64,000 nt of DNA from Strigops habroptila. Its lineage: Eukaryota > Chordata > Aves > Psittaciformes > Psittacidae. Position numbers and translations under genes: made by a program. The notes under the pieces are model-generated. The model saw only the letters and a list, made by a program, of their open reading frames with translations, was not told the origin of the DNA and ran no database searches. The stretch is taken from positions 94,356,743 to 94,420,742 of the forward strand of contig NC_044278.2 in the NCBI RefSeq assembly GCF_004027225.2, in the 5' to 3' direction. Positions 1-13,900 of the stretch are shown here, one piece after another. Numbering within the stretch: position 1 is the stretch's first letter; every line of letters starts with the position of its first letter.

Positions 1-650
1 TAATGAAGACTGAGTTCTTTTTAGTCTGTGTTTCAAGAATGCTGAAACAAAAGGGTATCTTGTGTGTATCTCCCCCACCGCCCCCTTGGGAGCAGATGGT
101 AATGCCAAGATTTCACATTGGGAAAGAATTCCTCTTTGAGTTCTTTATATTTAAGTTATATTTTAGCACTTGATTTGGAAGATGGCAGAAGTAACATCAT
201 TTTTGCTATTTGTAGGGATTTTGAGGGGGAGACTTTATCTTACAGCTCCAGTGAAGGGTTCTTCGTAAATTTAATTTGAGAATTCAGTGTAAGGGGCTAA
301 CTTCTAAGTTGTAATGGTTGATTTAGTCTTTGTAATTGTGTAATTTATTATGTTAGAATGATTTCATGTTAAGGGGAAAATTTTACTTCAAAGGTGATCG
401 AAATCTCTATGCTGTGGGCTTGTAGACATGGAGTGTTTGTTAAACTGCCCCAAAATTCATTGTCTTCTGAGGCATCATAAATTATTCAGTGAATAGCCTA
501 CAAGTTAGGCTTTTCTGGGTATAGTCTATTGGGAAAGAAAAAGCCAAGAACTATTTTTATTGTTGTCAAGAGATCTTTCAGAAATGGAAATAGAATAGAA
601 ATATTTACAAAGATCCTTGCAGCGCTGTGTTTAAGAAGGGTAAGTTAGCT

Positions 651-740
651 TTATATTTAAGTTATATTTTATATATAAATAATTTATTTTTTATATAAAT
701 AATATATTTTATATATAAATAATATATTTATATATAAATA
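651..740. repeat. AT-rich simple repeat
   Basis: About 90 bp built almost only of TATATAAATAAT/ATATTTTATATATAAAT variants. It is a degenerate AT microsatellite lying directly against the 37-bp duplication that follows. Confidence 0.85.
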
Positions 741-743
741 AAA

Positions 744-820
744 CCACTTTGCTCCAAGTGGTTTTTATTTTTGATTTCTACCACTTTGCTCCAAGTGGTT
801 TTTATTTTTGATTTCTACCA
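744..820. repeat. 37-bp direct tandem duplication, each copy containing a hairpin
   Basis: The unit beginning CCACTTTGCTCCAAGTGG occurs at 744-780 and again at 781-817 with no difference visible by eye, and the match runs on to 820. Each copy holds an inverted repeat, ACCACTT-TGCTCC-AAGTGGT. In the first copy the stem extends to 10 bp (740-765). A recent local duplication is the simplest explanation. Confidence 0.9.
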
Positions 821-3800
821 GTCAGCTTTCTGGAAAAATCGCTTTTTGTTTTCTGAGAATAGACATTTTTATATGCTTATTATCTTTCATCTTTAATGCT
901 TCCACTGAAATTAGTATAGATTTTTTTAGGATTTTATTTTAATTTTATTAAAGTATACTTGTTGCCAAGTTGCATAGAGCCTTAAGCACAAGACCAGATC
1001 TGACTTATAAACTAATTACACTTCTGAAGCATTAACTTCCCTTGAGGGCAAAAATGCATTCACTTAAACATTAAATGAATGGCTTGTAAAGTTATGATAG
1101 GTTTGAAGTACTCTGAGGATGTTCTTTTTGATTAGCTGTTGGTACTTTGCAAACGTGTATGTTTGCTATATATTGTGAAAATCCTTCATGTTGTGAGCTA
1201 GCTGGTAGATGACAGAATTTTGCTATGTGTTGGAGGGACGAGTGTTAGGAATACAAAGTGGTATGATAGCAAGTTTGGCTGTAAATTGTCAAAGTTTTTA
1301 AAGAACTGCAGATGGTGTGTTTAATGTTGCTTCGGATCGGTGAGTTGTACATAGCCTAACTGTCTCTGGACAAACCAGTAAAGGAACGCAGGGAATTATT
1401 CCCTAAGCATCTTACGGGAAAGTAATAGGTTCCGCTTCTGGATCCCAATACCCATAGGTATTAAGCTTTTCTGTGATACTTATGTCCATGCTTAGTTCCT
1501 GAGAATTAACTTGAAATTCTGCTGCATGGGTTTGGGTTTTGCTTTGGTTTTTTTTTTTAAAGCATTTAAAATTTTCATAGTTCCTGTTGCTTTGGTTTCA
1601 GTTATTTATGGAATGGAATGGAGTACTTGGTGTTTCCTGAACTCGACAGGTTGAGAATTATATCCTGTCAAATCGTGTAAAATGAAACCAAGAAAATAGC
1701 TAAGTAATTACTGTGATGTGCTGATGTGCATGGTTTCTTACTTCTGTGGCTTTCACCATTCAATTCTAGGGTCAAAATTGCTTTCCCCAGAATGATCCTG
1801 GGAAAATTCTTCCAAGTGTAAAAAAAAAAAAAAAAAATGCAATTGGCATCTATATCCAAATGTGTCATAAGAAGTATGGGGAGTTGTTAAAGAATCACAC
1901 ATACAAAATTCAGGAATATGAGCATCTCTTTCTAATGACCTGATACATAGATGATTCTGAAAGCCATTACCTGCCAGATGAGAATTTGGGTACAAAGGGT
2001 GACATGTTGAAATTGCCATATAATGCTCCTGATCACATGCAGAAGGGCTGTGCTGGGTCATATGCAAAATGATTCTGACCTTTTAATAAGAAACTAAATA
2101 GCAAGGCTCTTACTACACCAGCAGGTTATCAAAAGTATGAGAATTGTAGGACAGTCAGCTTGTGGCAAAACTGGACACTAACTTTTCCTGTGGAGCCTAA
2201 TCAGAGATCTTTGTAAATGATAATTTTTTTTGAGACCCAAAGAAGTTTTTGTTTGTTGTGAAAAAGGAATGGTGGCAGGTAAGCATCTGAAAGCTTCAAG
2301 ATTCATAAAATGTCTGCCGTGCCCCTCAGGAGGTATCTGACAGAAAAGGTACAATTTTTGTCACTTCGAAAGGATGACTTCATTTTACACTGTTAATTAA
2401 AACTGTCAAATTGCATAGTCTTCTCTGCAATAGCAATAGAATGACAAACACTACTACCTTTTGGGTGATACAGATTGAAGCAAGTGGCAGTAAATGTGTG
2501 GTAAATGGAGGGTGCCTGTCCTACTGCATTTTTCAGAATGACAAGCAGTACTTGAATGGTGCCATTCACTGGAGTAGGTTGTTAACGTCACATGAACCTG
2601 CTACTGACACCACCTATATAATAGTTACCCAGTCCACCTATATTGCACTCACCCTCTCACTCTTTCTGGGTTTAAAAAATAGAGCTACTATTTTGATTTA
2701 CTTCCCTTTGTAAGTGTGGCCTCCAAACCATCAAATGTACCAGTTCTAATGCAGTTTTACTCTTCCTAAGTGACATCTTGTCCCAGAGGTATTAATAACT
2801 CAGACTCCCCTGATCCTTTTTATCACATATATGTAAAGTTATGGAAGTATTTTGGTTTTGACTGCTCTTTCATAAACCCAGCAACAGTATATGTAAATAA
2901 CGTCAAGAATATTCATATGCATTTCTTCAACTTGTCAGTTGCCACATTAGAATCCGTATTCATACTAGTAGCAAAAAAGTAGACTTTCCCATTTTAACCT
3001 GCAAGTCAATAACTTAAAGCTTTAGCTTTCATACTTGGTAGCTGTTATTCTTGGCAATCCACATTACAGAGCATTTTTTATTATGCATTTCAGTAATGTT
3101 AAATATTCCTGTCAAAAGGAAGATACAACTGATTTGTGGTGGGCTGAATGATACTTTATTACAAGTGAGATTTAAACCAAAATGCAGCTGTAAATGCAGT
3201 ATGTTATTGGAAAGGCAAAAGTTACGAGTTTTGGTCTGCATTTCTTCTAGTTCTCAATTATGATCAAATATGGCATATTCAAAATAGAACCTTCTAAGCA
3301 TTTTATCAAAAAAAATACTAGAATGGCAATTTCTGTTGATAAAAGGTAGTGATAAAACAATATCATCCACAGCTGGTTGTTACAGTAGGTTTATTGAGCT
3401 TCTGTGTTCCAGCATAACAGTACTGGTGCAGCATGATTTAATGGGGCAAGTTATTTCTCAAATGGGAATGAGAGACTTCTGCCACATCTCTCAAATTTTC
3501 AGTCAGCTACTTGGTGTACACATACTGAACAGAAAGGAGTGTGATGGTAAGAAATGGCTTTTTTGGATCTCAAGTCATCATATGAAGATTCATATTACAA
3601 AAGGCTTGGCTGTGCCCCTTCTTGTGACTTCCAAGTCCTGCAAACAGGAGCTATCACTGCGTCTCACCTGCTCCTGAAAACTAGGTACACTATGTTGCAA
3701 TGTCAGTCAGAATTACTGTAAAATCAGTCTGATTTGTGTTAGTGTAGGAATTGATAAATAAGTAAAACAGGAAAAAAAGGACTTTGGTATGCTAAAACTG

Positions 3801-6440
3801 GCAGAACAAAGTAAAAGAAGCAACCAAGCAGAGAGTGTTAAGTGTTTTATCTTCTATCCACCTGTTGTTCAACTGGTAATCATGTTTCTCAGTTTAATGC
3901 AAGGTATATTTTCATTACCACTTATGCCTGTTTTCTGATCAATTCACATAATCAGTTACTTCTCCATAGTTTCATCATGAGACATCCATGAAGTTGCAGT
4001 AAGTTTTATCAGGTATGACTTCTTTCTCCACCCTTTCGTGCTGGACTCGGTAATGCACACTATTTGGCCTACAGTATGGAGTTAAGTGGTTCCGTTTGTT
4101 TTCAGTTAGAGCACTGAAAGGATAATTCTGAGGTTTCTTTCATTTGTGTTTGAGCATATGCACTACAGACTTCATTCTTTAATGCACTTCTGCAAACTTA
4201 CTCTTGACTTTTTTACCAGAGTAGAAATTTGAGGAGGTTAGTTTCAAAATGCTGTCTTTTCCCACAGTCACTGGAGGAGCATGCAGAATTAGGGTGGCTT
4301 GTGCACACCAAAAGCTGGTTATGCTTTTGCCATTCCACTTCTGTCTTACTGTGTTTTACTCTGCCTGCATGATTTTAGCATCTGTATGATTTGATCGTGC
4401 TGTTTTATGGACATAAAAAGTCAGTCCATAAATGTAATAATTAAGTGTATGTATCTTTTTAGTTCTTACCTATAATAATTTCAGTCTCCTAAATGAGAAG
4501 GGCAGTGCTTGTGACAGATGGGTGGTTGGTTGATTGTCATCAAGACTTTCAGTGGGGGTCATGTGCTTTTCAGTATTTCATGAGGTCATGTTTTAGTTTG
4601 GTATTTTAATTTCACAGCATCCATAAAATAACTTCAATGGAAAGATGTTCACTGTTACTGAAAAGCTGTATTTTTGTTTTTAATCTGGAGTTATATTACA
4701 GAAGTTTTAAAATACATACAATATAAACATTTTCCTTAAGGTGTGAATGTAACACCAAACTATCCATTGTCACAGAACACACAGAAATAAGCAAAAATGA
4801 TCAGACATTTCTGAGGCTTCCCCAGGTTTTGCTGAATTTCACTAAAGCACCGAATGGCAGTTCCCGTAGGAAGTTTCTTCTGCATGTGTTGGCTGGTTTT
4901 GTATGCTTTGGCTTCTGTATACTGCTTAGTATGTTAATATCTCGTTAACAAGTTCTTCAGCTTCTATAAAAATTCAACCTGTTACCAACTCTCATTCTCT
5001 CACTCTGAAATTACTGCCTTCTCCATTTGACTGCAGTAGGGACTGTTGGTTTTTTAGTTGGTAGAGGATGTTGGGTTGTTTTTGGGTTTGTTTTTTACAA
5101 CAAAAAAGAAATTGTCAGAACTTTTAAGTTCAATGTGTCATATTTATTTTGGGGATATATTTGCAACAAGTAGGAATTGAGTCTTGTATGCTATTTTAAA
5201 ATTAATGCAGAATTTGCTGGGTTGATTGGTGGTTTTGGTAAAAGTGCAATATATTATAGTTGAGAGTCAGGAGTAGTTTGTTTGCCCTGAAGCTAGTTTC
5301 TCTGATAAGCAGTTTGTGGATGTAGGGGTTCTCAAATACAGTACTAGTCCTCTCCCATTTTTAAACAAGATCAGCGTGTTTGTTCTATCTGTGAGTTTTC
5401 ATCCTTTCAGAAAAAGCCAAATACAATTGCATTGAAGTTTATTATCGCACTGGAATTTTGAGTTGAAAAAATTCTGCAAAATGACTGTAAAAATAGCAAT
5501 GTCATTGCTAGGCAGGGTGCTTTTCCCCCTCTGTGTATCTGCTTGCATAAGTAAGAAAAACAAAATTTGAATTTTGAAGCTTTTAACTCCTGTTAAAGCC
5601 AGAACCAGTCATGGTGAGAAAAAAAAGGGAAAAGACCTGTCACTTCTGGTTTTTTCATTGTGTATGAATGCCAGTTCTGACTTGCAGATTCCTGAGTCAC
5701 TTTTCAGGATAGAAGGGCCTTTTAAATATTTTAATTTATTGCCAACTAGACCTTGAAAATTTGCACTAATAGAAACCAGGCATCTGAACTTCCCTGTTTT
5801 TATTGGGTGTGTTGTCAAACTGATAAGCTACTAAAGAAACATAGTGTTCCCATGAAACGCTATGAAACAGGGGATCTCTTTCTTTCTTCAATATAATTTC
5901 ATTCAGTAAGTATTCACCATCTTTGTTGATAGTAAGGCCTCATTTGCGATGTAAAATGGTATATCTTAGAGTGCATTTTGAAAGTGCTGGTTGTTGTTTG
6001 GTTTGATTTTAATGTTAAATATTGTGTGTGTATTGATATTATTATTACTTTTTGCACTTCATTTTGTATAGCTGAATTGCTACGTGTAATCATTGATACT
6101 TTTCAAAAAAACATCTGGGAATCCAACCTGCTGATAACTTAAAATGCTACTTAAGGAATTTAGTGTCAAATTATTCAGTTTAGAAACTTCATTAAAATGA
6201 AGTATAGTTAGTGCTACGTTGACGTTTTCAGTTTCCATCCCAGAGTATCATTTAAGATGGTATTCGAATACCAAGTTTTAGTTTATTATGTTAGAGGATT
6301 TTGCATACTTCTAACAATTTCTTAAAGTACTTTTTCTTGAGTCTTCATATTGCTGCTGCTTGTGCTTTTAACAGCTTTCTAACCCACTGTTTGCTATTAT
6401 TTAAGTTAGATTTTTACAACTGGTTCCATTTCAGCATTTG

Positions 6441-6530
6441 AATAATGCCCAGATGGACAAAGGTGTGCAGATCTCACTGTAATAAGTGGATCAAACGCAC
6501 CTCCTCACCCTTGTGAATCTGGGCATAATT
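6441..6530 (+). other. Imperfect long hairpin (pre-miRNA-sized)
   Basis: Positions 6441-6465 and 6506-6530 are inverted repeats with 25-nt arms and about four mismatches. The core ATGCCCAGAT pairs with ATCTGGGCAT. The 40-nt interior can also partly pair (AGGTG...TCACT with AGTGG...CACCT). It lies about 240 bp upstream of the LRCH1 alternative terminal exon. It could be a small palindromic repeat, a structured RNA or a microRNA precursor. Nothing in the sequence alone decides which. Confidence 0.45.
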
Positions 6531-6771
6531 TTGGCAGGATTTGAAGGCCTGAACCCTTCTACCTTAACATTTTGATACTATATGATAGCCTCAGTATTGA
6601 GAGGAGATAAAAGAAATCCTGGATGTCTAGTGACTAAGGCAATGCTAGGAAGAAACTATTCCTACATGTTTATGCTAGACTATTGTGATAATTTATCAAT
6701 ATCTTTCTATTTTTGTCTTTTTAATTTTATGCACTGTTTTTTTCTGTTCTAATGGCTGCCCTTCGGGATAG

Positions 6772-6978
6772 GCTGACCTCTGCTCTCCGTATGACATCCT
6801 GCAGTCGGATATTCGTCACATTCGAAAGACTGTTGACACTCTGCTCGCCCTCGGGGAGAAAACCCCACAATCAACTTCTACCTTTCGCTCCTGGGATCTA
6901 ATAGGCTTTTGTCTTTTCCACATACTTTTTATAGTCTTGATGTATATAACTTATCACTGGAATGTGCTAACAGCATAA
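6772..6978 (+). CDS. LRCH1: LRCH1 alternative terminal exon, membrane-anchored C-terminus
   Basis: A pyrimidine-containing acceptor ends ...CTTCGGGATAG at 6771 and opens a phase-0 exon of 68 codons ending in TAA at 6976-6978. The peptide begins ADLCSPYDILQSDIRHIRK, continues through TVDTLLALGEKTP, and ends in a hydrophobic segment (about residues 46-63: IGFCLFHILFIVLMYITY) followed by HWNVLTA. The start aligns with the canonical last exon (LCSPYDIL against LCLPHHIL), so the two exons are alternative ends of the same calponin-homology domain. From memory, human LRCH1 has an isoform with this same tail. The short C-terminal hydrophobic helix suggests a tail-anchored or membrane-associated form. 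LRCH1 is an adaptor with leucine-rich repeats and a CH domain, described as an antagonist of DOCK8 signalling. The 3'UTR of this form is not defined; ATTAAA at 7550-7555 is one possible poly(A) signal. Confidence 0.9.
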   Translation, partial: ADLCSPYDILQSDIRHIRKTVDTLLALGEKTPQSTSTFRSWDLIGFCLFHILFIVLMYITYHWNVLTA

Positions 6979-7900
6979 CCTGTTCGCATGTGCACACAAA
7001 CTTTCTGCTTTGTCTCTGACAAGTTACAGGTACTTAATTTCCTTCCTTTGTCTTGCAAACTTCTCCCTTTCCCTTGCTTCCCTTCCTTGTAATATCTTTA
7101 TTAATCTCTTGAAATAGGAGAGAGAGGGAGTAGCATCTTGAAGGCAAGTCCCATCTCTTCTTTCCCCTCCAGCTCTAGTTTAAGAATTTATGTACCTCTT
7201 TATTTATAGTTTGTTTTCTTTAATGTTGCCTAGACTACATGCTAAATGTGTTAAAGCAGTAAAGCTACTCTTATCCCACTTTTGGATGTAGGCTAGATGT
7301 GTATTACAAGCTAAACAGAATAGAGCCTCTTTACTTTTCATGAAAATCCAAGAATGCTGCAGATATTGAAGCAACTGTGGTGGCACTTCAACAGGCAATA
7401 GTATTTTCTGAGTTGGTGCCAATTATCTCAACATACATTGTGTTAAGAGCACTTGGAGAACTATCTTTCAGATTACTGGTTTTTTTTAATCCTTTAGATT
7501 AACTAGAGTACTGTAACTTTAAAGATTGTTGGTCATCTCTACTGTTCCAATTAAATTCCGTACTGGAGTAGTTATGTTTTCCTACGTATGTTTTGTTTCC
7601 CTCCAGATTCCACAGAATTATCTTTTTCTTCTGTACACAAAGCAGCACTGAACTGCTTTTAAACACTTGCTATGTTACACTCCAAAGATGACTGTAAAAT
7701 AGTAATGGGTACGAGCAACCCATAATATGCAGGGGACTTTAGGATGTTTAAGGATGAAGATCGTGGCGTACAGTGTGATACAATAAGATAGTTTAAGAAT
7801 AAGGTGTTAGATTCCTGTATCTGCCATTCTTATGTGTGACGTCAAGCAATTCACGTCACTATCTTGTCACTGTTTCATCACCTGTGAAAATGCAGGTAAT

Positions 7901-7922
7901 GTTTGTTTGTTTGTTTGTTTGT
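7901..7922. repeat. (GTTT)n microsatellite
   Basis: Five and a half perfect copies of GTTT. Confidence 0.95.
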
Positions 7923-10900
7923 CTAACAAATGTAACAAGGACAATACACCTAGGAAAACAGACCATCTGGGGAAGGCTTGAAATTTTCCATCCTAGAAGG
8001 TGTTAAAGAATAATGTTTGTTTAATGTTAGCCAAGAGGCATTTTGGCGTGAGGGTGAAGGTGCTGGACTGTTTACCTCCATTTCCCTTCTAGTTCTGTGT
8101 TCTGTTCATCTATTGTGAAACTTGAATGAGATAAATTTGTTTTTGTCTTAATCCTTATCAACATGAGAGATCCAAATTCATTGAAAAACATAAAACCTGA
8201 GATATAAGCCTACACTGACATTACAGTATTGGCCTAGATGCTGTTGACTAAATTTGTAATTCAGTCTCAGGCTAGCTAACCAAAGGACCTCAGCTTCACG
8301 ACTGCGAGATAAATGCATTCGTTTCTCACCACCTAGTGATAAAATTACCTATAGACTTTTAGAGGATAACTAGCATAAGGACTTGTATGTTACTGATTAT
8401 TCTGGCCATATGGTTATGGTTTAGTGCCAACTACAAATATCCCTATTCCACACATACATGTAAAATTTTATTAAGGCTTCTAAAAGCAGATCTATTCCTA
8501 GTTTCTATGGCTCAAATATATACATATATAAAAAGGATGAAATGTATAATTAGATACCTATTTTAAGATTGAAAAATTCATTTCAGATGATGGATAAATC
8601 CAATTTTTTTAAAGGGCTTAGCGCCTGGCAGCTTCCAGTGCATACATATAACAACTCTATTCTTAAGAGTGTCTTCTCTGACCAGGCATTGAGTTCAGGC
8701 TGTGCTTCTAGGTTCTTTATACTTGAGGAAAAGGTACTAGTTATTTGGGTGTGTAGCTATAGACTTGTGCCCTCATCCTGCACAGGTCTGTCTTTTAACT
8801 GTGTGCATCATTTCAGTGATTCCAACACTGGACACTTCCTTACTCAGAGTCAGAGCTTGACATTTAAGCTTCCGCTTTTAGTATGTCTTTGTCTTGATTT
8901 TAGTTGTCTTGTTTTAATGAGCTTTTCTAGTGAAACTGAGAAAGTGGCATAAAGCTTGAATCAGTTCAGGATCTAATTATAAGATTCTTTATAATCCAGT
9001 GTTGGTATTTGAGACAAAACTGATGTCTTCTCTAAGGCTGGGATTTTACTTCTGTTCCTCTAAATGTCCTGTAAGATCTCCTGTCGATGCTTTTGTTGTG
9101 TGCTGCTTATGTAGTACTGTATGAGTGTATTTTAGCAGGTTTTAAAATCAGAAAATCAGGTGGGAAAAGTTGTTGCTACCATCCTATAGTACACATCTGT
9201 CTCACTTTATAACATCCACTGTATCCAGTATCTTTGGGAGGGAGGTCAGAGAGGTAGTTCATCAGTGTGTTCTGCATTTTCAGTGTGCAGAAATGGAAGT
9301 TCATGTCTTCAGTGGTTTTGAGTGTTCTATCAGACTAGGCACTAAGTCAGAAACTGAACTACTGATTACATTTTCTCACTATTTGCAACTATGACAATAT
9401 GCAGTAATTAAAGTGGAACACTGCAAGCACTTACTTGTAGTTATGGAGCTGAAGTCATCTTGAACCAGACTCTGAAAAACAAACATTCTTGCCTCATTAC
9501 AAGCACAGCCTTACTGCCATACATGAAGCGTGTGTGGTTTTGTATTTTTCCAGGTTGTTATTGATAACACTTCCAAATATACATAAATCTTACAGGGAAA
9601 GGAATAGTAAAATATACCCTTACATTTCTCTAAGTGTGAATGTAGCGATGTCCCTCAAAATATATTTCAAACATAATGTAAATGTGAAAAATACCTTTCT
9701 ACCCATCCCCAAAGCCAATAATTCTCTCTCTAAATGGGGAGGTGGAAACTAAAACAGGTATGTATCTCATTAATCTACTCTAATGGGTTCTTTGCTGGAT
9801 TCAGAGTCCTGCTTCTGTGCTGCTGTTCCTGTGACTTTAGTGCTTGGGGAACCGACAGTTTGACAGACAGGTGGTTCCTCACCTTTGAGGAGATCGCAGT
9901 ACTGAGACATTTGGTTATGTACAATTGGTACTGCTCATAGCCAAGTCACATGATAAAGTTGATGAGCTTGGTTTTAAAACCACTATACATCGTAGTACAC
10001 CCACACATACATTGATAACATGAATTATATTTGCTCCCCCATTTCTTTCCCCATTCATCGTGTTTTCCATTGCAGTGATCATCAGAGACTTTCAAACTGT
10101 GATTTCTCCATAAACTGGTCTACTCCAATCTGTACTGTGCCCATCATATTGATTTCTCTTTTATCCTGTGAGGCCATCTCATTTGTACTGCAATAAAGTA
10201 ATAAATACAACTTGTAGTGGATATACATGCAGGTAAAATGTACTTGCACTGGATTACAAGTGTCATTTTGATTTGAGGATTTGGCTTTCTTTTTCCTTGA
10301 GCCAGAAAACAGATAAATATTTTCAAGTGTAGTGTAATGCACTGTAGTAGTCCTTCAGATGCCTCTTTCTTGTTTATTAACTGAAAGCTATATATGGATC
10401 CTATTATGTTCCTAATAAGTTTTCTGGAAGTTACACTTAATGTGAACGGGGATTGAATTAGACCTGAGCAAATATTCAGTCCAGTTTTCTACTCAGTATA
10501 CATTAATAAGTTTCCAAATTATTGCCACATAATTGTTTTTCACAAAAAGAAGTATTCTTAGCATTTTACTTCTGTTACAAAAAAAATGAAAGCATCATAT
10601 ATGCAGGTTTAGAAAAACGGTAGAGCAGGTTTTGTGAACCTCTGTCATTTCCTTCATTTCTAGCACATAAGCTGCATTATACAGAAAAAGCAGGATAAAA
10701 ATACTTTAAGGTAATGACCCATTTTACTTTGGTAAAAAAACCCACACTAATTCCTTTACTTTTATCTCTCAGAATTTAATGTATGAGGTTATGGAATAAT
10801 TGGTATTTCCCTTGTAAGTATAAATTTCCTCTTACCATTTCATGTGTGTCTGTCTTTAGGAAGTTTTTTGTTCCTTGCAGTTTTGGGTCACTGTTTTCTT

Positions 10901-13900
10901 AGCATGTTAGAATGAAATTGTGAGGCATTTTGGCAAAATACATGGTTTACTTTGAAAATTTTCTGACTCAAGGCCAGAATTTCTGAAAGGGTCCAAAGCC
11001 CACCCTCTGCAAATACAGTTTTGTATATAATTGCAATTTACTACGTGTTCAGAAGATGCACATATTTAGACATCTAACTGGCTAAGACTCCAAATACACA
11101 ATTACAGCTGCAGTATTGAAGGTCTGGTTTTGTTTTTTTTCTTTGTCAAATTTGATCATAAGTGTATACTTCAGAAAACACACTAATCTTTCCAGTGGAA
11201 ATTAAAAGAAAAAAATTATTAAATATACCTATAGCCTGAATTACTGTGCTTTTTTTATCTTCTGCTCTTCTGTACGTGGAATAGTATTTGGACACATGCA
11301 GACATCAACAGTAATACTGGATTACTGAAGGAAAAGATATATAAAAAGACATAATTTCAAATTGCTTTAGGTATGTGAAAAAGTAAATATTTCCCATAGT
11401 TTCTTTAACTCTTTAGAAAAAAACCTTGGCCTTCACCTAACAAATGTCAAGGTTTTGTATATTTGATGTAAGTTTGCTTGACCATAAGGCCTTGATGTTT
11501 CTTTTAGTGACTTTTCAGACTATTTGACTCCAGACATTGTGCTGGGCCTTACATGGACGTATTTTTATAATTTGTCCTTGGAGAAACTGCACATTCCAGT
11601 ATTTCATTGTTTCGTGTATATTTCTTTTTTCCTTGTATATCTGAAATTTCACATTCTACAAATACAAGGAAGAAAGAGAACGGCTCTTGCCAAAGTGCAG
11701 AATTCAATTTCTCTGTATTTTTACTAACCAGTCCAGTTGGGCCCTACTATTACCATGCTGTGGTCATTTCATTACTTGCCTATATGATATGACAACAATT
11801 ACTTTTTTGATAAATACTGAATTGCCAAGCTGCTTGCCCTGGCAGAAACGAATACAAACAGTTATTTTGACTTTGAAGTCATTTGCTGTCATAGAAAATA
11901 GATGTGTATGTGTAATGTGTCACGTATCCTTGTGGGATTCGCGTCCTTGTGTGTTCCTGGTTTTCCTCTACATGGTCTAAATTAGACATTTTGTTCCAGG
12001 ATTAGAAACTTGCTCTGGCCAGCACATGCACATGTGTATGTTTGTGGGTACAACTGTTGTCCTGTCTTTTTGTGTTGCTTTGTGGCTCAGCCTTCTGGAT
12101 GCTGCCTCCTTTTGTGCCTTTTTTTTCCTCCCATCAAAAGGAATTTGTTCTTTTCCTTCATGATGAGTTTGTAATCATCTTTGTCCATTCAAAATGGCTA
12201 TGTGTCTGTAGAAAGTGGTTTGTTTGCAACAAGTAATTAAGTTCTTCAGTGTTCTTGGGGAGACAAAATACATTGAAATTTAGATCTTCATTTTTATTGT
12301 AGAGGAGAGATTCATGTTGCTATGGGCGGAGTGGCAGCCCTTCTGCCCACAGTTGTTTTTAAAGATTTGTAGACTGGTCTTGAGAATTAGTAGCCAATTC
12401 TGTCTGTCTTTCTGGGGTTTTTCTTGGTGATGGTTTCAACTTGGGTATTTTTAGAGGCGATTCATACAATAATATTCAAGTGTTATGGGTTTGATACTAA
12501 TGTGAACAGGACAGAAATCTTATCAAAGGTGAGAAGTGAGTGAGGTTGAGTCTCCTCAGTCATGGGTGAGTTCTTCTCTTGGTTAGTCAGGCATATGGTC
12601 TCAGAATGCCAGGATTTAAGAAAAGTTTTGAAATCTTCATGGCTTGTAGCTTCCCAGCTCTACTGTCAGTGCTTTCCAGACAGCAGCTGTAGTGGTTACA
12701 GAGTGAGAAAGAGCATGGAAAATGGACTGTGCTGTAGGAACAGCGGCCAGACATAAGGAATGAGACACCTGGGATCTTGGCCCAATGTAACTGGGACTGT
12801 GCAGAAAGCTAAGTTGATTTTCAGGGTGCTCTGGATTCCGTCCTTGGCAGGATTTGATTTTTTCTTATTCTGAGAAGAATTAAATGTATTGCTCTAAAGC
12901 TGTGATTTGAATAGTGTGTGAGGCAGGGTTGATGGAATCCATTTATGGAGCTTTGAAGATAGTGATTAGAGCTATAGATAAAAGAATTGATTTGTGACAC
13001 ATTAAGGTGAAGTTCGTCAATTTTAGGAGAAGGCATAGATCTCATTGTCAGTTTTGGAAAGCTCATCATAGCTATATCTTTAACTGCAGAACTATAAAAT
13101 ACTAACCAAGTTCCACCTTCAACATAATAAGAAGGTCAGTTGTATATGCCTTCAAGCACTAATATCAGAGTATTGTAGATTTTTATATGAACTGTGTCCC
13201 AAGACATTAGATTGGCAAAACAGGTTTAGTAAAAATCATACATTTGAAGTAGAAATATTTTGGGTTTTTTTCTTTTATTTGATATTACAATCTCTATCTT
13301 CTGTAGCTACTTCAGTACTAATCAGGTATCAGTTTAAGAGTTTGCATCCAAAAAGATATTTATATATTTCTCTGGAAAAGACACTTTTTTCCAGAGAACT
13401 AAAAAGTTGGGAAGAACCATCTCTGACAGCTTGCAAGCCAATATCTTAGAAGAACAAACAGGTATGAGCTGCAAAACCCAGTCTCTTAAATGAGCAATTT
13501 AGGGTAGGTTTGAAATGGAAATGTGGGTGATCAACTGGAATGGCTGCAAGATGGGAATGTTCCTTTGTGCTGACTGGGCAAATAGCTTCGGCAAAGGTGA
13601 TAGCAGGCAGGAGTGGGAGGCAGTTGCCGCAGCTGTTTGGTCAATGTGAATCAGAGTCCACAAACTCGGTGGAAGTGGAAACCCAGCACTAGTGGATCCC
13701 CAGAATGCAGCATCTGCCATGTGGAGAAATGTATGTTGTCCAGCAGGGAACTCAGCCAACCTCCTTGAAAGTTACCTGTTTGGAATTGTTTTTTGGGTTT
13801 GTGTGTGCAGAAGGAATCTACAGCATTTATTTGGGGTTCTTGGCTCTAGCCACGAACCTTAAAAAAAAAAAAAATTACAAATGCAGTTAAAAAAAATCTT

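Larger units (their letters stand above)
1..6771 (+). other. LRCH1: LRCH1 intron, upstream of the alternative last exon
   Basis: I see no exon of the LRCH1 leucine-rich-repeat or early CH-domain region in this AT-rich stretch, so the upstream exons should lie to the left of the window. It contains an (A/T) simple repeat, a 37-bp tandem duplication, short poly(A)/poly(T) runs (near 1551 and 1820) and a hairpin just before the next exon, each listed separately. The open frames here are short and match nothing I know. Intron status is inferred from the acceptor at 6772 and from the known exon order of the family. Confidence 0.75.

Noticed and set aside
13499-13759. 86-codon minus frame in a GC-richer patch
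   Set aside because: No family resemblance and no good splice signals. Kept as background.
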